From positions 62,001-126,000 of the forward strand of contig CAWJOG010000023.1 in the NCBI GenBank assembly GCA_963844435.1: a stretch of 64,000 bases of DNA. The letters run 5' to 3'. Positions 26,895 through 36,047 of this stretch are shown in pieces. Each line of letters begins with the position of its first letter. The stretch's first letter is position 1. The translations under genes were made by a program, and so were the position numbers. A model generated the notes under the pieces. That model was not told the origin of the DNA, did no database searches, and saw only the letters and a program-made list of their open reading frames with translations. Source of the DNA: JBDSLU01 sp963844435 (GTDB lineage: Bacteria; Acidobacteriota; Vicinamibacteria; Vicinamibacterales; Vicinamibacteraceae).

Positions 26895-27676
26895 CGTGCG
26901 ATTGCCTTGCGTCCGTAGCCAATCTCGGCGCCGCCCGAGATGATGTGATCGACCCCGGTGGTGAAGGTGGCGTCCGAGGCGAGGAAGAGACAGAGGCGTC
27001 CGACTTCCTCCGGTGTGCCCATGCGGCCCGCCCATTGCGCCGCCTCCCCGTCGTCGCGGCACTGGGCCGGATCGGGCGCGGCGTCGATGGCGGCCTGCCA
27101 CAACGGGGTGAAGACGTTGCCGGGCGAGATGCTGTTGACGCGCACGCCGTGGACCGCCTCGTCGACGGCGAGCGCCTTGGTGAAGGACTTCACGGCGCCC
27201 TTGGTGGCGACGTAGGTCGTGGCGTGGTGCTGGCCGATGGTGGCGACGAGGCTCGCCACGTTGACGATCGACCCGCGCGTGCGCCGCAGGTGGGGCAGCG
27301 CGAGCTTGGCCAGCGCGAAGACGCTGACGACGTTGAGCTCGAGCAGCGCGCGGAACTCGTCGAGCGAGAACCCGTCGATCGGCTTGTGCGGCGGGTGCCA
27401 GCCGGCGTTGTTGACCAGGCAGTCGAGCCGCCCGTCGCGCTCGACGGTGCTCGAAATCAGCGCCTCGCGGTCGGCGTCCGCGGTGACGTCGCAACGCGTG
27501 AAGTGGACCTGTCCCGGGCCACGCGCCGACAGTGCGGCGGCCACGTCCGGACCGCGGCCGCTGTCCGGCGATGCGATGACGACCGAGGCGCCGGCGGCGG
27601 CGAAGACGGCGGCGCAGCCCTCGCCGATCCCTTGCGTGCCTCCGGTGACGATGACGGTCTTCCCAGCGAAGTTCAT
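26891..27676 (-). CDS. Short-chain dehydrogenase/reductase
   Basis: The 261-residue classical SDR oxidises or reduces a hydroxyl/keto group with NAD(P). It has the cofactor motif TGGTQGIGEG (about residues 11-20), the NNAG motif, the catalytic Ser in NVASL, the YVATK Tyr-Lys pair and a C-terminal SGGAEIGYG. It is co-transcribed with the downstream HAD gene, and TATTCT ends 7 nt before its ATG. Substrate unknown. Confidence 0.9.
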   Translation of the reverse strand: MNFAGKTVIVTGGTQGIGEGCAAVFAAAGASVVIASPDSGRGPDVAAALSARGPGQVHFTRCDVTADADREALISSTVERDGRLDCLVNNAGWHPPHKPIDGFSLDEFRALLELNVVSVFALAKLALPHLRRTRGSIVNVASLVATIGQHHATTYVATKGAVKSFTKALAVDEAVHGVRVNSISPGNVFTPLWQAAIDAAPDPAQCRDDGEAAQWAGRMGTPEEVGRLCLFLASDATFTTGVDHIISGGAEIGYGRKAIAR

Positions 27677-27683
27677 GGCAGAC

Positions 27684-27689
27684 AGAATA
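27684..27689 (-). promoter_or_regulatory. -10-like TATTCT, leaderless-type
   Basis: On the minus strand TATTCT ends 7 nt before the ATG at 27676. Confidence 0.4.
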
Positions 27690-27711
27690 GCCTCTGCGCG
27701 GGCGACCCAAT

Positions 27712-27842
27712 GCGGCCGCTGGTGAGCGCGCGGCCGCCAACACCCGCCGGCCCACGTGAGGCGCCGCCGCGCGCCCAGCGCGGCGAATAGCAGCCGAACG
27801 TGCCAAAGGCCGGCCCGCGGCCGCGCGTGAGCGCGCGGCCGC
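27712..27842 (-). repeat. Recurrent element with an extra hairpin 1
   Basis: A full copy (hairpin 2 CGCCGCGC/GCGCGGCG, loop GCCCA, 27765-27785; hairpin 1 GCGGCCGCGC/GCGCGGCCGC, loop GTGAGC, 27817-27842) is preceded by another hairpin 1 (27712-27737). Both hairpin 1 units are followed by GCCAAC. It fills the gap between the SDR promoter and the stop of the next gene. Confidence 0.85.
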
Positions 27843-27846
27843 CAAC

Positions 27847-29109
27847 CTAATCGAGCCCAGGGAGGACGTCGAAGCTCGGGTTGATGGCGGCCGGCTCGAG
27901 CGCGATCGAGTGCCGCAGCGCGCGCCGCGCGTCGTCGGGCTGGCCGGCTTCAGCCAGGGCCCGGCCCAGCTCGTACCATGCCAGCGGCGAGTCCGGGAAG
28001 CGGTCGCGGTTGGCCCGAAGCAGCGCCACCGCCGCTTCGTGCCGATCGGCGAGCGTGCACTGACGTCCCACGTGCTGCAGCTCGTACTCGGCCAGGTTCC
28101 AGTGCGGCTCGCCCTCGGCGACGGCGGCCCGCCAGGCCGTGAGCGCCGACTCGACTCCGCCGCGAGCGAGAGCCGTGGCCACCGCCACGCCAGCCGACCG
28201 CCGCGGCTTCGCGACCGGCCAATGGACGACCTCGCTCAGGAAGTCGTGGATGGCCGTGCTGTAGCGGTCGGCATCCTCGGCGTTCGGGAAGATGTGGCCG
28301 CCGGCGAGGCGTACCAGGCGCTTCGGCTCCGCGGCCTTGGCGAACATCGCTTCGCCGTGCGGGAAGGGGATGATCGTCGTCGTCCGGGCTGTGCAGGAAG
28401 AGCGTCGCGCTGTGCGTCGCGGCGATCGCCTCGTCGGACTTGAAGGGGTGTTCGCAGCAGCCAGCGGATCGGGCATGAACGGATGCTGCTCGGCCGCCCG
28501 GGCCTGCACCGACGTGAAGCCGCCTTCGGCGATCAAGCGCGGCTTCGTCGACGTCGCGGGCGAGCGGGACCGCCGCGCCGGTGCCCAGCGACCAGCCGTA
28601 GATGGCGATGTGCGAGGCGGGCACGCCGTCGATACGGTGCAGGCGATCGTAGGCGGCGCGTGCGGCCGCCTGCATGCCGGCCTCGCTCGCCGTGCCGCCG
28701 ACGTTGCCGAAGCCGGGGTACTCGACCGCCAGCACGTTGAGGCCGAGCTGCCGCAGCTGATCGTAGCGGCGGACGTTCGCGCCCGAGCGTGATCGTCGCC
28801 GCGTTGCCGTGCAGGAAGAGGACCCAGTAGCCGGTGGCGTCGCCGGCGCTCGTCGCGCCGGACGCGGGGTGCACCGCCCGGATGCGCCACGCCTCCGTGG
28901 CCAGGCCGTGGTCGCCGGTGACGACGACCCGTTCGGGCGCGAGGCCGACGCTCGCCATATACAAAGTCCCGTGCCTCGGCGGCCTGAAGACCAGGTCGAC
29001 CTGGTAGGCGTAGAGGTAGGCGAGAAGCGCTCAGGTAGCCGAGGAGCGCCAGGATTCCGACGTCGCCGATGAAGCGGAGGGGACGTCGCCAACGGGCCGG
29101 CCAGCGCAT
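27847..29109 (-). pseudogene. Alpha/beta hydrolase with C-terminal TPR repeats (multiple frame breaks)
   Basis: Pieces in all three frames align in order to one protein of about 420 residues. They are an N-terminal membrane helix (IGDVGILALLGYLSA), VVVTGDHGLATEAW, the oxyanion motif LFLHGNAA, LGLNVLAVEYPGFG, the nucleophile elbow GWSLGTG, IAEGGFTSV, the acid region, GGHIFP with the catalytic His, and a TPR-like tail (WYELGRALAEAGQPDDARRAL). At least five frame changes occur between about 28370 and 29040, more than in any other gene here. It may be a true pseudogene. It is divergent from the xylonate dehydratase. Confidence 0.7.
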
Positions 29110-29123
29110 GAGCACGCGTAGTC

Positions 29124-29129
29124 TATAGT
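29124..29129 (+). promoter_or_regulatory. -10-like TATAGT, leaderless-type
   Basis: TATAGT ends 8 nt before the ATG at 29138. The whole divergent spacer to the hydrolase start is only 28 bases. Confidence 0.5.
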
Positions 29130-29137
29130 GACTCGAG

Positions 29138-31084
29138 ATGTCCTCGTTGCCCGCCGACGCACTGCGCACCTGCGAGTCCGATCTCTCCGTCCTCGAGACC
29201 GTCGAAACCGCCCGGCCTGGGCCCGCCGGCGCCCTCCCGCTCGAGCCCGCCGATCTGCTGGAACGGCCGAGCGGCGATCTCTTCGGGTGGACGCTGAACG
29301 CGGGCATGGGCTGGCAGCCGGACGCGATGCGGCGGCCCGAGGTCCTGATCCTCAGCACGCAGGGCGGCATCCGCGAGAACGACGGCAGCCCGCTCGCGCT
29401 CGGCTATCACACCGGCCACTGGGAAGTCGGCCTGCTGATGCGCGCCGCCGCCGAGGAGCTGCGCACCGCGCTGTGCATGCCGTTCGCCGGCTACGTCACC
29501 GATCCGTGCGACGGGCGGACGCAGGGCACGACCGGGATGATGGACTCGCTGCCGTATCGCAACGACGCGGCGATGGTGCTCGGACGCCTCATCCGGTCGC
29601 TGCCGACCCGCGTCGGCGTCATCGGCGTGGCGACCTGCGACAAGGGCCTGCCGGCGATGATGATGGCCGTTGCCGGGGCGCACGGCCTGCCCGGCGTGAT
29701 CGTGCCCGGCGGCGTGACGCTGCCGGCGACCGACGGCGAGGACGCGGGGAAGGTCCAGACGCTCGGGGCCCGCTTCGCGCACGGCTCGATCTCGCTCGAG
29801 GAGGCGGCGGAGATGGGCTGCCGCGCCTGCGCGTCGCCCGGCGGCGGCTGCCAGTTCCTCGGCACGGCCGCGACCTCGCAGGTGGTCGCCGAGGCGCTCG
29901 GGCTTTCGGTGGTGCACAGCGCGCTGGCGCCCTCGGGACAACCGGTGTGGCTCGACATGGCCCGCCGCTCGGCCCGCGGCGTCCTCGCCCTCCGCGCCCG
30001 CAAGAAGACGGTGCGCGACGTCGTCACCGACGCCGCGATCCGCAACGCGATGGTCGTCCACGCCGCCTTCGGCGGATCGACCAACCTGCTCCTGCACATT
30101 CCCGCCGTCGCCCACGCCGCGGGCCGGGCCCGTCCGACCATCGACGAATGGCTCGACGTGAACCGCCGCGTGCCGCGCCTCGTCGACTCGCTGCCGAACG
30201 GTCCGCATCCGACGGTGCGCGTGTTCCTCGCCGGCGGGGTGCCGGAGGTGATGCTGCACCTGCGCGATCTCGGCCTGCTCGATCTGTCGGTGCTCACCGC
30301 GTCGGGCGAGCCGCTCGGCGACATGCTGGCGTGGTGGGAGGCGTCGCCGCGCCGGCAGCGCGTCCGCGAGCTGCTGCGCGAGCGCGATGGCATCGATCCG
30401 GACGACGTGATCATGCCGCCGCCCGTGGCGAGGGCCAGGGGGCTGACCAGCACCGTGTCCTACATCCGCGGCAACCTCGCGCCCGAGGGCGCGATCGTGA
30501 AGAGCACGGCGATCGATCCGAAGCTCCTCGGCGCCGACGGCGTGTATCGCCACACCGGACCGGCGCGCATCTTCACCTCGGAGCGCGCGGCGATCGCCGC
30601 GATCAAGAGCCAGCAGGCCGATCGGCTGCAGGCGGGGACGGTGATGGTGCTCATCGGCCGCGGCCCGATCGGCGCCGGCATGGAGGAGACCTACCAGGTC
30701 ACCTCGGCGCTCAAGCACATCGACATCGGCAAGACCATCACGCTCATCACCGACGCGCGGTTCTCGGGCGTCTCCACCGGCGCCTGCATCGGTCACGTCG
30801 GGCCGGAGGCGCTGGCCGGCGGGCCGATCGGCCGCCTCGTCGACGGCGACATCGTGCGCGTCGTCATCGACACGCGCACGCTCGACGGCAGCATCGATCT
30901 GATGGACGGCGACGTGCCCGCGGACAGTGCCCTGGCGCAGCGCGTGATGCGCCCCGATCTCGCCCCCGATCCCGCCCTGCCGGATGCCACGCGCATCTGG
31001 GCGGCCATGCAGCAGGCGAGCGGTGGGACGTGGGGCGGCTGCGTTTACGACGCAGACGCGATCGTGGCGAAGTTGCGGTCCTGA
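29138..31084 (+). CDS. yjhG: YjhG/YagF-type D-xylonate dehydratase (IlvD/Edd family)
   Basis: Dehydrates D-xylonate to 2-keto-3-deoxyxylonate in non-phosphorylative pentose breakdown. The 648-residue protein follows E. coli YjhG closely from PSGDLFGWTLNAGMGW through SDPCDGRTQGTTGM-like VTDPCDGRTQGTTGMMDSLP, CDKGLPAMMM and the Fe-S region CRACASPGGGC to ARFSGVSTGACIGHVGPEA. The length and the tail (GGTWGGCVYDADAI) are typical of this subgroup rather than of IlvD (about 560 residues). No aldolase or xylonolactonase is adjacent. Confidence 0.92.
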   Translation: MSSLPADALRTCESDLSVLETVETARPGPAGALPLEPADLLERPSGDLFGWTLNAGMGWQPDAMRRPEVLILSTQGGIRENDGSPLALGYHTGHWEVGLLMRAAAEELRTALCMPFAGYVTDPCDGRTQGTTGMMDSLPYRNDAAMVLGRLIRSLPTRVGVIGVATCDKGLPAMMMAVAGAHGLPGVIVPGGVTLPATDGEDAGKVQTLGARFAHGSISLEEAAEMGCRACASPGGGCQFLGTAATSQVVAEALGLSVVHSALAPSGQPVWLDMARRSARGVLALRARKKTVRDVVTDAAIRNAMVVHAAFGGSTNLLLHIPAVAHAAGRARPTIDEWLDVNRRVPRLVDSLPNGPHPTVRVFLAGGVPEVMLHLRDLGLLDLSVLTASGEPLGDMLAWWEASPRRQRVRELLRERDGIDPDDVIMPPPVARARGLTSTVSYIRGNLAPEGAIVKSTAIDPKLLGADGVYRHTGPARIFTSERAAIAAIKSQQADRLQAGTVMVLIGRGPIGAGMEETYQVTSALKHIDIGKTITLITDARFSGVSTGACIGHVGPEALAGGPIGRLVDGDIVRVVIDTRTLDGSIDLMDGDVPADSALAQRVMRPDLAPDPALPDATRIWAAMQQASGGTWGGCVYDADAIVAKLRS

Positions 31085-31166
31085 GGGGATCGCCAACCTG
31101 CGAAGCGGCCCGGTCGTCGACGAGACGCGCGGCCTTCCGGCCGCGCTGGCCTCCCACTTGTTCGTT

Positions 31167-31184
31167 GGCGAATAAAAAGCGAAA
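31167..31184 (+). promoter_or_regulatory. Operator-like direct repeat before imuA
   Basis: GGCGAATAAAAAGCGAAA contains GCGAA twice with an 11-base period. A near-identical site precedes dnaE2 at 45225-45242. It ends 7 nt before the imuA ATG, so it would overlap the promoter. The 11-base period is that of direct-repeat LexA boxes in some other phyla; the binding protein is not known here. Confidence 0.6.
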
Positions 31185-31191
31185 ATGCGGC

Positions 31192-31890
31192 ATGCAGGCC
31201 GCTCGACTCCATATCGAAGCGCTGCTGCGGGCGCGCCGGCTCGATCGGACGGTCACGGACGCGGGCACGCCACCCGAACTGGTCCGGGCCGTGTCGACCG
31301 GTCTGCCATGGCTGGATCCACGCCTGGCGGGGGGCTGGCCGTGCGGCGAAACCTCCGAGATCGTCGGCCCGGTCTCGTCCGGCCGGACCAGCCTGCTGCT
31401 CGCCTCGCTGGCCGCCGCGACCGCCCGCGGGGAGGTCGCGGCCCTCATCGACGCCCACGACACGTTCGACGCCAGCTCGGCGCTGGCTGCCGGCGTGGCG
31501 CTGGACCACCTGCTCTGGGCCCGCGGCGATCCGGCCGGCGCACCGCGTCCCCATGTCCTGCTCGACCGCGCCATCAAGGCGTTCGGGCTGGTGCTCGAAG
31601 CCGGCGGCTTCGGCGTCGTCGCCCTCGATCTGGCCGACGTCGCGCCGGCCGACCTGGCGCGCCTGCCGTTCACCACGTGGCGCCGGCTGCAGCGGTTCGT
31701 GGAAGGCCGGGACACGGTCGCCCTGGTGCTGACGCCGGCGCCGGTGGCTCGCAGCGCGCGCGGCGTCACGCTGGAACTGACGGCGTCGACGTCCACGGCG
31801 GTGTGGACGGGGGAGAGCCGGCGCGCCCGCCGGCTGACCGGGCTCGCGCTGACGCCCAACGTCCGGACCGCGCGCAGATTGCAGGGGTGA
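31192..31890 (+). CDS. imuA: ImuA, SulA/RecA-like mutagenesis cassette protein
   Basis: First gene of the ImuA-ImuB unit that works with DnaE2 in damage-induced mutagenesis. The 232-residue protein has a RecA-like ATPase fold: LPWLDPRLAGGWPCGETSEIVGP leads to a P-loop of the form GPVSSGRTS (residues 59-67), where the usual Lys is Arg, consistent with ImuA proteins having lost ATPase competence. The ATG at 31192 is preferred because MQAARLHIEALL is the typical N-terminus. Its stop overlaps the imuB start (TGATG). Confidence 0.82.
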   Translation: MQAARLHIEALLRARRLDRTVTDAGTPPELVRAVSTGLPWLDPRLAGGWPCGETSEIVGPVSSGRTSLLLASLAAATARGEVAALIDAHDTFDASSALAAGVALDHLLWARGDPAGAPRPHVLLDRAIKAFGLVLEAGGFGVVALDLADVAPADLARLPFTTWRRLQRFVEGRDTVALVLTPAPVARSARGVTLELTASTSTAVWTGESRRARRLTGLALTPNVRTARRLQG

Positions 31891-33491
31891 TGTTCGCCGC
31901 GCTGGTGGCCGCCTCGACGGCCTCGTCCACTGTTCCGCCCGCGGCCGGCGTCGCGGCGTCGACCGAGGCGCTCGCCGCCGTGGCGCGGGGCGCGTCGCCG
32001 CGGGTCGAGATCGCCGGGCCCGGCGTCGTCGTGATCGACGCGCGCGGCTTGACCCGCCTGTTCGGACAGGAGGCGCAGGTCGCGTCGCTGTGCCGGCAGC
32101 AGGCGGCCGATCGCGGCGTCGTGGCCGCGGTCGCGATGGCCTCGACGCGGACCGCGGCGCTGCTGCTGGCCCTCGACGCCGCCGAGCGGATCGCCGCGGC
32201 GGCGCTGGACGCGTCCCGTGCCGTGGTGACGGTGCCGGCCGTGATCGTGCCGGTCGGGGCGGAAGCCGCGGCGCTGGCGCCGCTGCCGATCGCGCTCGTC
32301 GCGCGGCTCGCCGCGCTCGACATGCCGGCGGGTCCGCGCGGACGCGCGGCCCGAGGTCGCGCCGTGGGGGGCGGCGGCGACGCCGCCGGCGCCGACGTGC
32401 CGCTGGCCTTGTGGCGGCGCTGGGGGCTGGCCACGCTCGGCGCGCTCGCCGCACTGCCGGCCGCCGATCTCTTCGAGCGCCTCGGCGTGGCCGGCCTGGC
32501 CTGGCACGCGATGGCGCGCGGGCGGGATGCACGCCCGCTCGTGCCGACCGCCGAGCCGCAGCCGTTCGAGGCGACGTGCGCCTTCGAATGGCCGATCGAG
32601 GCGATCGAGCCGCTGTCGTTCGCGCTCGGCCGGGTGATCGATCCGCTGTGCGCGCGGCTGGATCACGACGGCCTCGGCACGGTCACGCTGCAGACGACGC
32701 TGCGCCTGGTCACCCGCGAGCTGTACGTGCGGCGGCTCGGCCTGCCGATGCCGATGCGCGACCCGCGGGTGCTGCGCACGCTGATCGTCCTCGATCTCGA
32801 ATCGCACCCGCCGCCGGCCGGCATCGACGTACTGACGGTGACGTTCGAGCCGGTAGCCGGCCGCATCGTCCAGCCGTCGCTGCTGGCGCGCGCCCATCCG
32901 CGACCCGAGACGATCGCGACGCTGACCGCCCGGCTGCGCGCGGTGATGGGCGACGGGCGCGTCGGCAGACCGGTCGCGCTCGACACCCACCGCGGCGGGG
33001 CGATCGGGATGCGGCCGTTCGACGGGCCCGCGGCGGGCCTGCCGCTCGCCGTCGCCGAGACGCCATCGACGACGCCGCGCGAGCCGGCCGGCGCCGGCCG
33101 GCTGACGCTGCGCCGGTTCCGGCCGCCGCCGCCGGTCCGCGTCGAGCTCAATCGCGGGCGGCCGGTGCGCGTGCGATCGCTCGAGCCACGGCGGCTGCCG
33201 CGGCTCGGGGCGGTGCGGCAGTCCGCCGGTCCGTGGCGATCGTCGGGCGACTGGTGGCGGGTCGAGAGTGCCGCGCTCGGTGGCGAGCCGGCCGCGCCCG
33301 GCGCCGCGACGGTGCGGCGCGCCGCGTCGACATCGTCGGTCTGGCAGCCCGATCCGTCGGTGTGGAGCGACGAGCCCACCACGGCCTGGGACGAGGACGA
33401 GTGGGACGTCGTCCTCGACTCGGGGACCGCGTTGCGCCTCGCGCGCGATCGACGACGCGACACCTGGGTCGTCGCCGCGCTGATCGATTGA
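31890..33491 (+). CDS. imuB: ImuB, inactive Y-family polymerase adaptor
   Basis: Non-catalytic Y-family homologue that links ImuA, DnaE2 and the sliding clamp. The 533-residue protein has the palm strand GPGVVVIDARGLTRLFG (about residue 50), the helix-hairpin-helix region LATLGALAALPAADLFERLG, and the little finger up to about residue 330. The C-terminal tail is Pro/Arg-rich and ends in a WDEDEWDVV-type strand. The N-terminus before the palm strand is about 40 residues, shorter than the 70-80 usual in ImuB. Translation is coupled to imuA. Confidence 0.85.
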   Translation: MFAALVAASTASSTVPPAAGVAASTEALAAVARGASPRVEIAGPGVVVIDARGLTRLFGQEAQVASLCRQQAADRGVVAAVAMASTRTAALLLALDAAERIAAAALDASRAVVTVPAVIVPVGAEAAALAPLPIALVARLAALDMPAGPRGRAARGRAVGGGGDAAGADVPLALWRRWGLATLGALAALPAADLFERLGVAGLAWHAMARGRDARPLVPTAEPQPFEATCAFEWPIEAIEPLSFALGRVIDPLCARLDHDGLGTVTLQTTLRLVTRELYVRRLGLPMPMRDPRVLRTLIVLDLESHPPPAGIDVLTVTFEPVAGRIVQPSLLARAHPRPETIATLTARLRAVMGDGRVGRPVALDTHRGGAIGMRPFDGPAAGLPLAVAETPSTTPREPAGAGRLTLRRFRPPPPVRVELNRGRPVRVRSLEPRRLPRLGAVRQSAGPWRSSGDWWRVESAALGGEPAAPGAATVRRAASTSSVWQPDPSVWSDEPTTAWDEDEWDVVLDSGTALRLARDRRRDTWVVAALID

Positions 33492-33525
33492 CGCGCCGCC
33501 GCTGACGCGCCGCCGCGAGCGACGC

Positions 33526-33603
33526 CAGCCGACCCGCCCAGGGTCGGCTGAAGCGCGTTGCGAGTCCAATGGCGGCCGGCGACGGCGCTGAGGGCGCCGT
33601 CGC
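33526..33603 (-). repeat. Two-hairpin recurrent element
   Basis: Hairpin 2: CAGCCGACCC/GGGTCGGCTG, loop GCCCA (33526-33550). Hairpin 1: GGCGACGGCGC/GCGCCGTCGCC, loop TGAGG (33577-33603). Both stems are perfect, and their sequences differ completely from other copies, yet the loops are kept. It separates imuB from the protease gene. Confidence 0.85.
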
Positions 33604-33620
33604 CACTAACAACGTCGCGC

Positions 33621-33626
33621 TACAAT
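33621..33626 (+). promoter_or_regulatory. -10-like TACAAT, leaderless-type
   Basis: TACAAT ends 8 nt before the ATG at 33635. This supports that ATG over the in-frame ATG at 33569, which lies next to the hairpin element. Confidence 0.5.
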
Positions 33627-33634
33627 CCGGTGCA

Positions 33635-34999
33635 ATGTCCTGGTCTCACGCGTCCTGGCTGCGCGCCGCCGGCAGCACGGCGGTCGTCCTCGTGGCGGGA
33701 TGGGGCGCGTTCGTGGCCGGGCAGCCCCCGACCGCCGACGAGCCGCCGTTGGCGCAGCCCCCCGTGTCGGCCTCGGCGCAGCGCCTGTACAGCGAGGCCA
33801 GGCCGCACCTGCTCCAGGTGCGCACGCTGCTCAAGGGGCAGGACAGCCAGGCGAGCGTCGGATCGGGCTTCCTCGTCACCGGCGAAGGCCACATCCTCAC
33901 CAACTACCACGTCGTCAGCGAGGCGGCGCTGCAGCCGGACCGCTATCGTCTGGTCTACAGCACCGCCGATCGCCGCGAAGGCGCGCTGCAGCTCCTCGGC
34001 TTCGACGCCATCCACGACCTCGCCATCGTCAAGCCGGTCGATCCGGCGCCGCTCGCCGGGCACGGCGGGCTGCGCTTCCGGCCGCGCGATCGGGCGCTGG
34101 CGCAGGGCGAGCGCATCTACTCGCTCGGCAACCCCCTCGACGTCGGCTTCGCCGTGATCGAAGGGACCTACAACGGGCTCGTCGAACGCAGCTTCTATCC
34201 GACCATCTTCTTCTCCGGCTCGCTCAATCCCGGCGTCAGCGGCGGGCCGACGCTCGACGGCCAGGGCGCCGTGATCGGCATCAACGTCGCCGCCCGGCGT
34301 GACGGCGAGCAGGTCAGCTTCCTCGTCCCGGCCGTCTTCGCCGAGGAACTGCTGCAGCAGGCGCGCAGCGCGGCGCCGCTCACCGGGCCGGCCTACCCGA
34401 CCCTGGTCAAGCAGCTGTGGGCGCACCAGGCGACGTTGACCGCCCGCTTCCTCCAGCAGCCGTGGCGGCAGGCCGGGCATCCGCGCTACGTCATTCCGCT
34501 GCCGCAGGAGGCGTTCATGCGGTGCTGGGGCCGCAGCACGCCGGCCGATGCCAAGGGCCTCGAGTTCGAGCACGCCGAGTGCGAGATGGACACGCGGGTG
34601 TTCGTCTCGGGCTGGCTCACCACCGGATCGCTGAACGTCCGGCACGAAGCCTACGACGGCGCCAAGCTCGGCACGCTGCGCTTCGCCCAGCGCTACACCG
34701 CCAGCTTCGCCAACGAGGGCTTCGGCGGGGCCGGCGACAGCGCCCGCACCGCGCCGCAGTGCCACGAGCGCTACGTCGATCGCGAGGGACTGCCGCTGCG
34801 CGCGGTGCTGTGCCTGTCGGCCTACAAGAAGCTGACCGGCCTGTTCGACGTCAGCGTCCTCGTCGCGACCGTCGACGCGCCGCAGCAGGGCGTCCAGGGC
34901 CGCTTCGACGCGCAGGGCGTCAGCTTCGACAACGCGCTGGCGCTGGCCGCGCACTATCTCGAGGGATTCCGATGGACCAGGACCTCGACGGCCCCGTGA
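33635..34999 (+). CDS. Secreted trypsin-like serine protease domain protein
   Basis: The 454-residue protein has an N-terminal signal peptide (about residues 9-30) and a DegP-like chymotrypsin-fold domain (about 70-255) with the triad H92 (LTNYHVV), D128 (HDLAIV) and S202 (NPGVSGGP). There is no PDZ domain. The C-terminal 190 residues are unrecognised and contain several Cys that could form disulfides. It should act in the periplasm or envelope. The last 28 bases overlap the start of the FHA gene, indicating a shared transcript and perhaps a shared envelope function. Confidence 0.82.
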   Translation: MSWSHASWLRAAGSTAVVLVAGWGAFVAGQPPTADEPPLAQPPVSASAQRLYSEARPHLLQVRTLLKGQDSQASVGSGFLVTGEGHILTNYHVVSEAALQPDRYRLVYSTADRREGALQLLGFDAIHDLAIVKPVDPAPLAGHGGLRFRPRDRALAQGERIYSLGNPLDVGFAVIEGTYNGLVERSFYPTIFFSGSLNPGVSGGPTLDGQGAVIGINVAARRDGEQVSFLVPAVFAEELLQQARSAAPLTGPAYPTLVKQLWAHQATLTARFLQQPWRQAGHPRYVIPLPQEAFMRCWGRSTPADAKGLEFEHAECEMDTRVFVSGWLTTGSLNVRHEAYDGAKLGTLRFAQRYTASFANEGFGGAGDSARTAPQCHERYVDREGLPLRAVLCLSAYKKLTGLFDVSVLVATVDAPQQGVQGRFDAQGVSFDNALALAAHYLEGFRWTRTSTAP

Positions 35000-36047
35000 C
35001 GGTCGACCCGATCCTCGGCGTCGTCGACGTCCTCGACCGCGACGGCCGGGCGCGCGTCACGCTGCCGGTGCGCCACTGGCCCGTCACCATCGGACGCGCC
35101 ATCACCTGCGACATCGTGCTCGACGATCCCTACGTCGCGCCGCAGCACGCCACGCTCGGCGAGCACGAGGGCGGGCTGCAGCTGACGGTCGGCGACACGG
35201 TCAACGGCGTCTGGCTCCGGAAGCGCCGGGTGGCAGCAGGGGAGCGGGCCGAGCTCGCCGCGGGCGACGTCGTCCAGGTGGGCGGGACGCGCCTGCGCGT
35301 CCGCCGCGCCGCCGACGCCCTGGCGGCCGAGCGTCGCTGGGTGCCGGAGGCCACGGGCAGCGTGCGCACCGTGCTGGTGCTGGCGCTGCTGTTCTCCGTC
35401 TGGAACGCCGCCGAACTGTGGCTCCGCGACGATCCCGGCGGCCGCTTCACCGACTACCTGCCCGTGCTGATCGGCGCCCCGATCGCGGTGGCGATCTGGG
35501 CCGGGTTCTGGTCGGTGGGATCGAAGCTGACCCGCCACCGTTTCGATTTCTGGAGCCACACCGTCATCGCGCTGCTCGCCAGCCTCGCCATGGGCGTGGC
35601 GGCGCTCCTGCTGCCGGTGTTCGCGTTCACGTCCGGATGGGCGTGGCCGAGCCGCATCGGGCCGCTCGTCGTCGCCGCGATCGCGCTGGTCGGCGGTCGG
35701 GGCGCACATCGGCCGCCTCCTGCCCGGGCGTCCACGGGTGCTGGCGGCGGTGATGGCGTCGCTGTTCGTGGTCGGCCTCGGGCTCTACACGTTCCACAAC
35801 TACGAGACGCAGGATCGGGTGTTCCCCGAGCTCTACGTCGCCACGCTGGCGCCGCCGGCGCTGCGCCTCGCGCCGACCGGTGTCGACGGCCCGCTTCGTC
35901 GACGAGGCGCGCGCCTCAAGGCGGTGCTGGAAGCGCACATCGCCGACGACGATCGTCCCGGGCCGGAGCGACGACTTGAGCTACGCTGCGTCGGCGGCGT
36001 GGCGCGCGGTCGCCACGCTCGGCAGGCCGGCTCGGCGGCGCGCGTGA
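34972..36047 (+). CDS. FHA domain membrane protein (several frame breaks)
   Basis: An N-terminal FHA phosphothreonine-binding domain (about residues 10-110; IGRAITCDIVLDDPYVAPQHATL is the signature) is followed by at least four hydrophobic helices (TVLVLALLFSVWNAAEL, LIGAPIAVAIWAGFW, VIALLASLAMGVAAL and, in another frame, VMASLFVVGLGLYTF). The frame changes near 35697, and probably twice more between 35880 and 35960. The most likely end is the TGA at 36045 after WRAVATLGRP, which lies inside a copy of the hairpin element. GAGGGA precedes the ATG. Confidence 0.75.

Noticed and set aside
31045..32532. Arg/Pro/Ala-rich open frames opposite imuA-imuB
   Set aside because: Antisense frames of the real genes with no recognisable motif and no start context.
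33569..33634. Upstream in-frame ATG of the protease gene
   Set aside because: The extra 22 codons come from the hairpin element, and the TACAAT hexamer fits the ATG at 33635, which also begins the signal peptide correctly.
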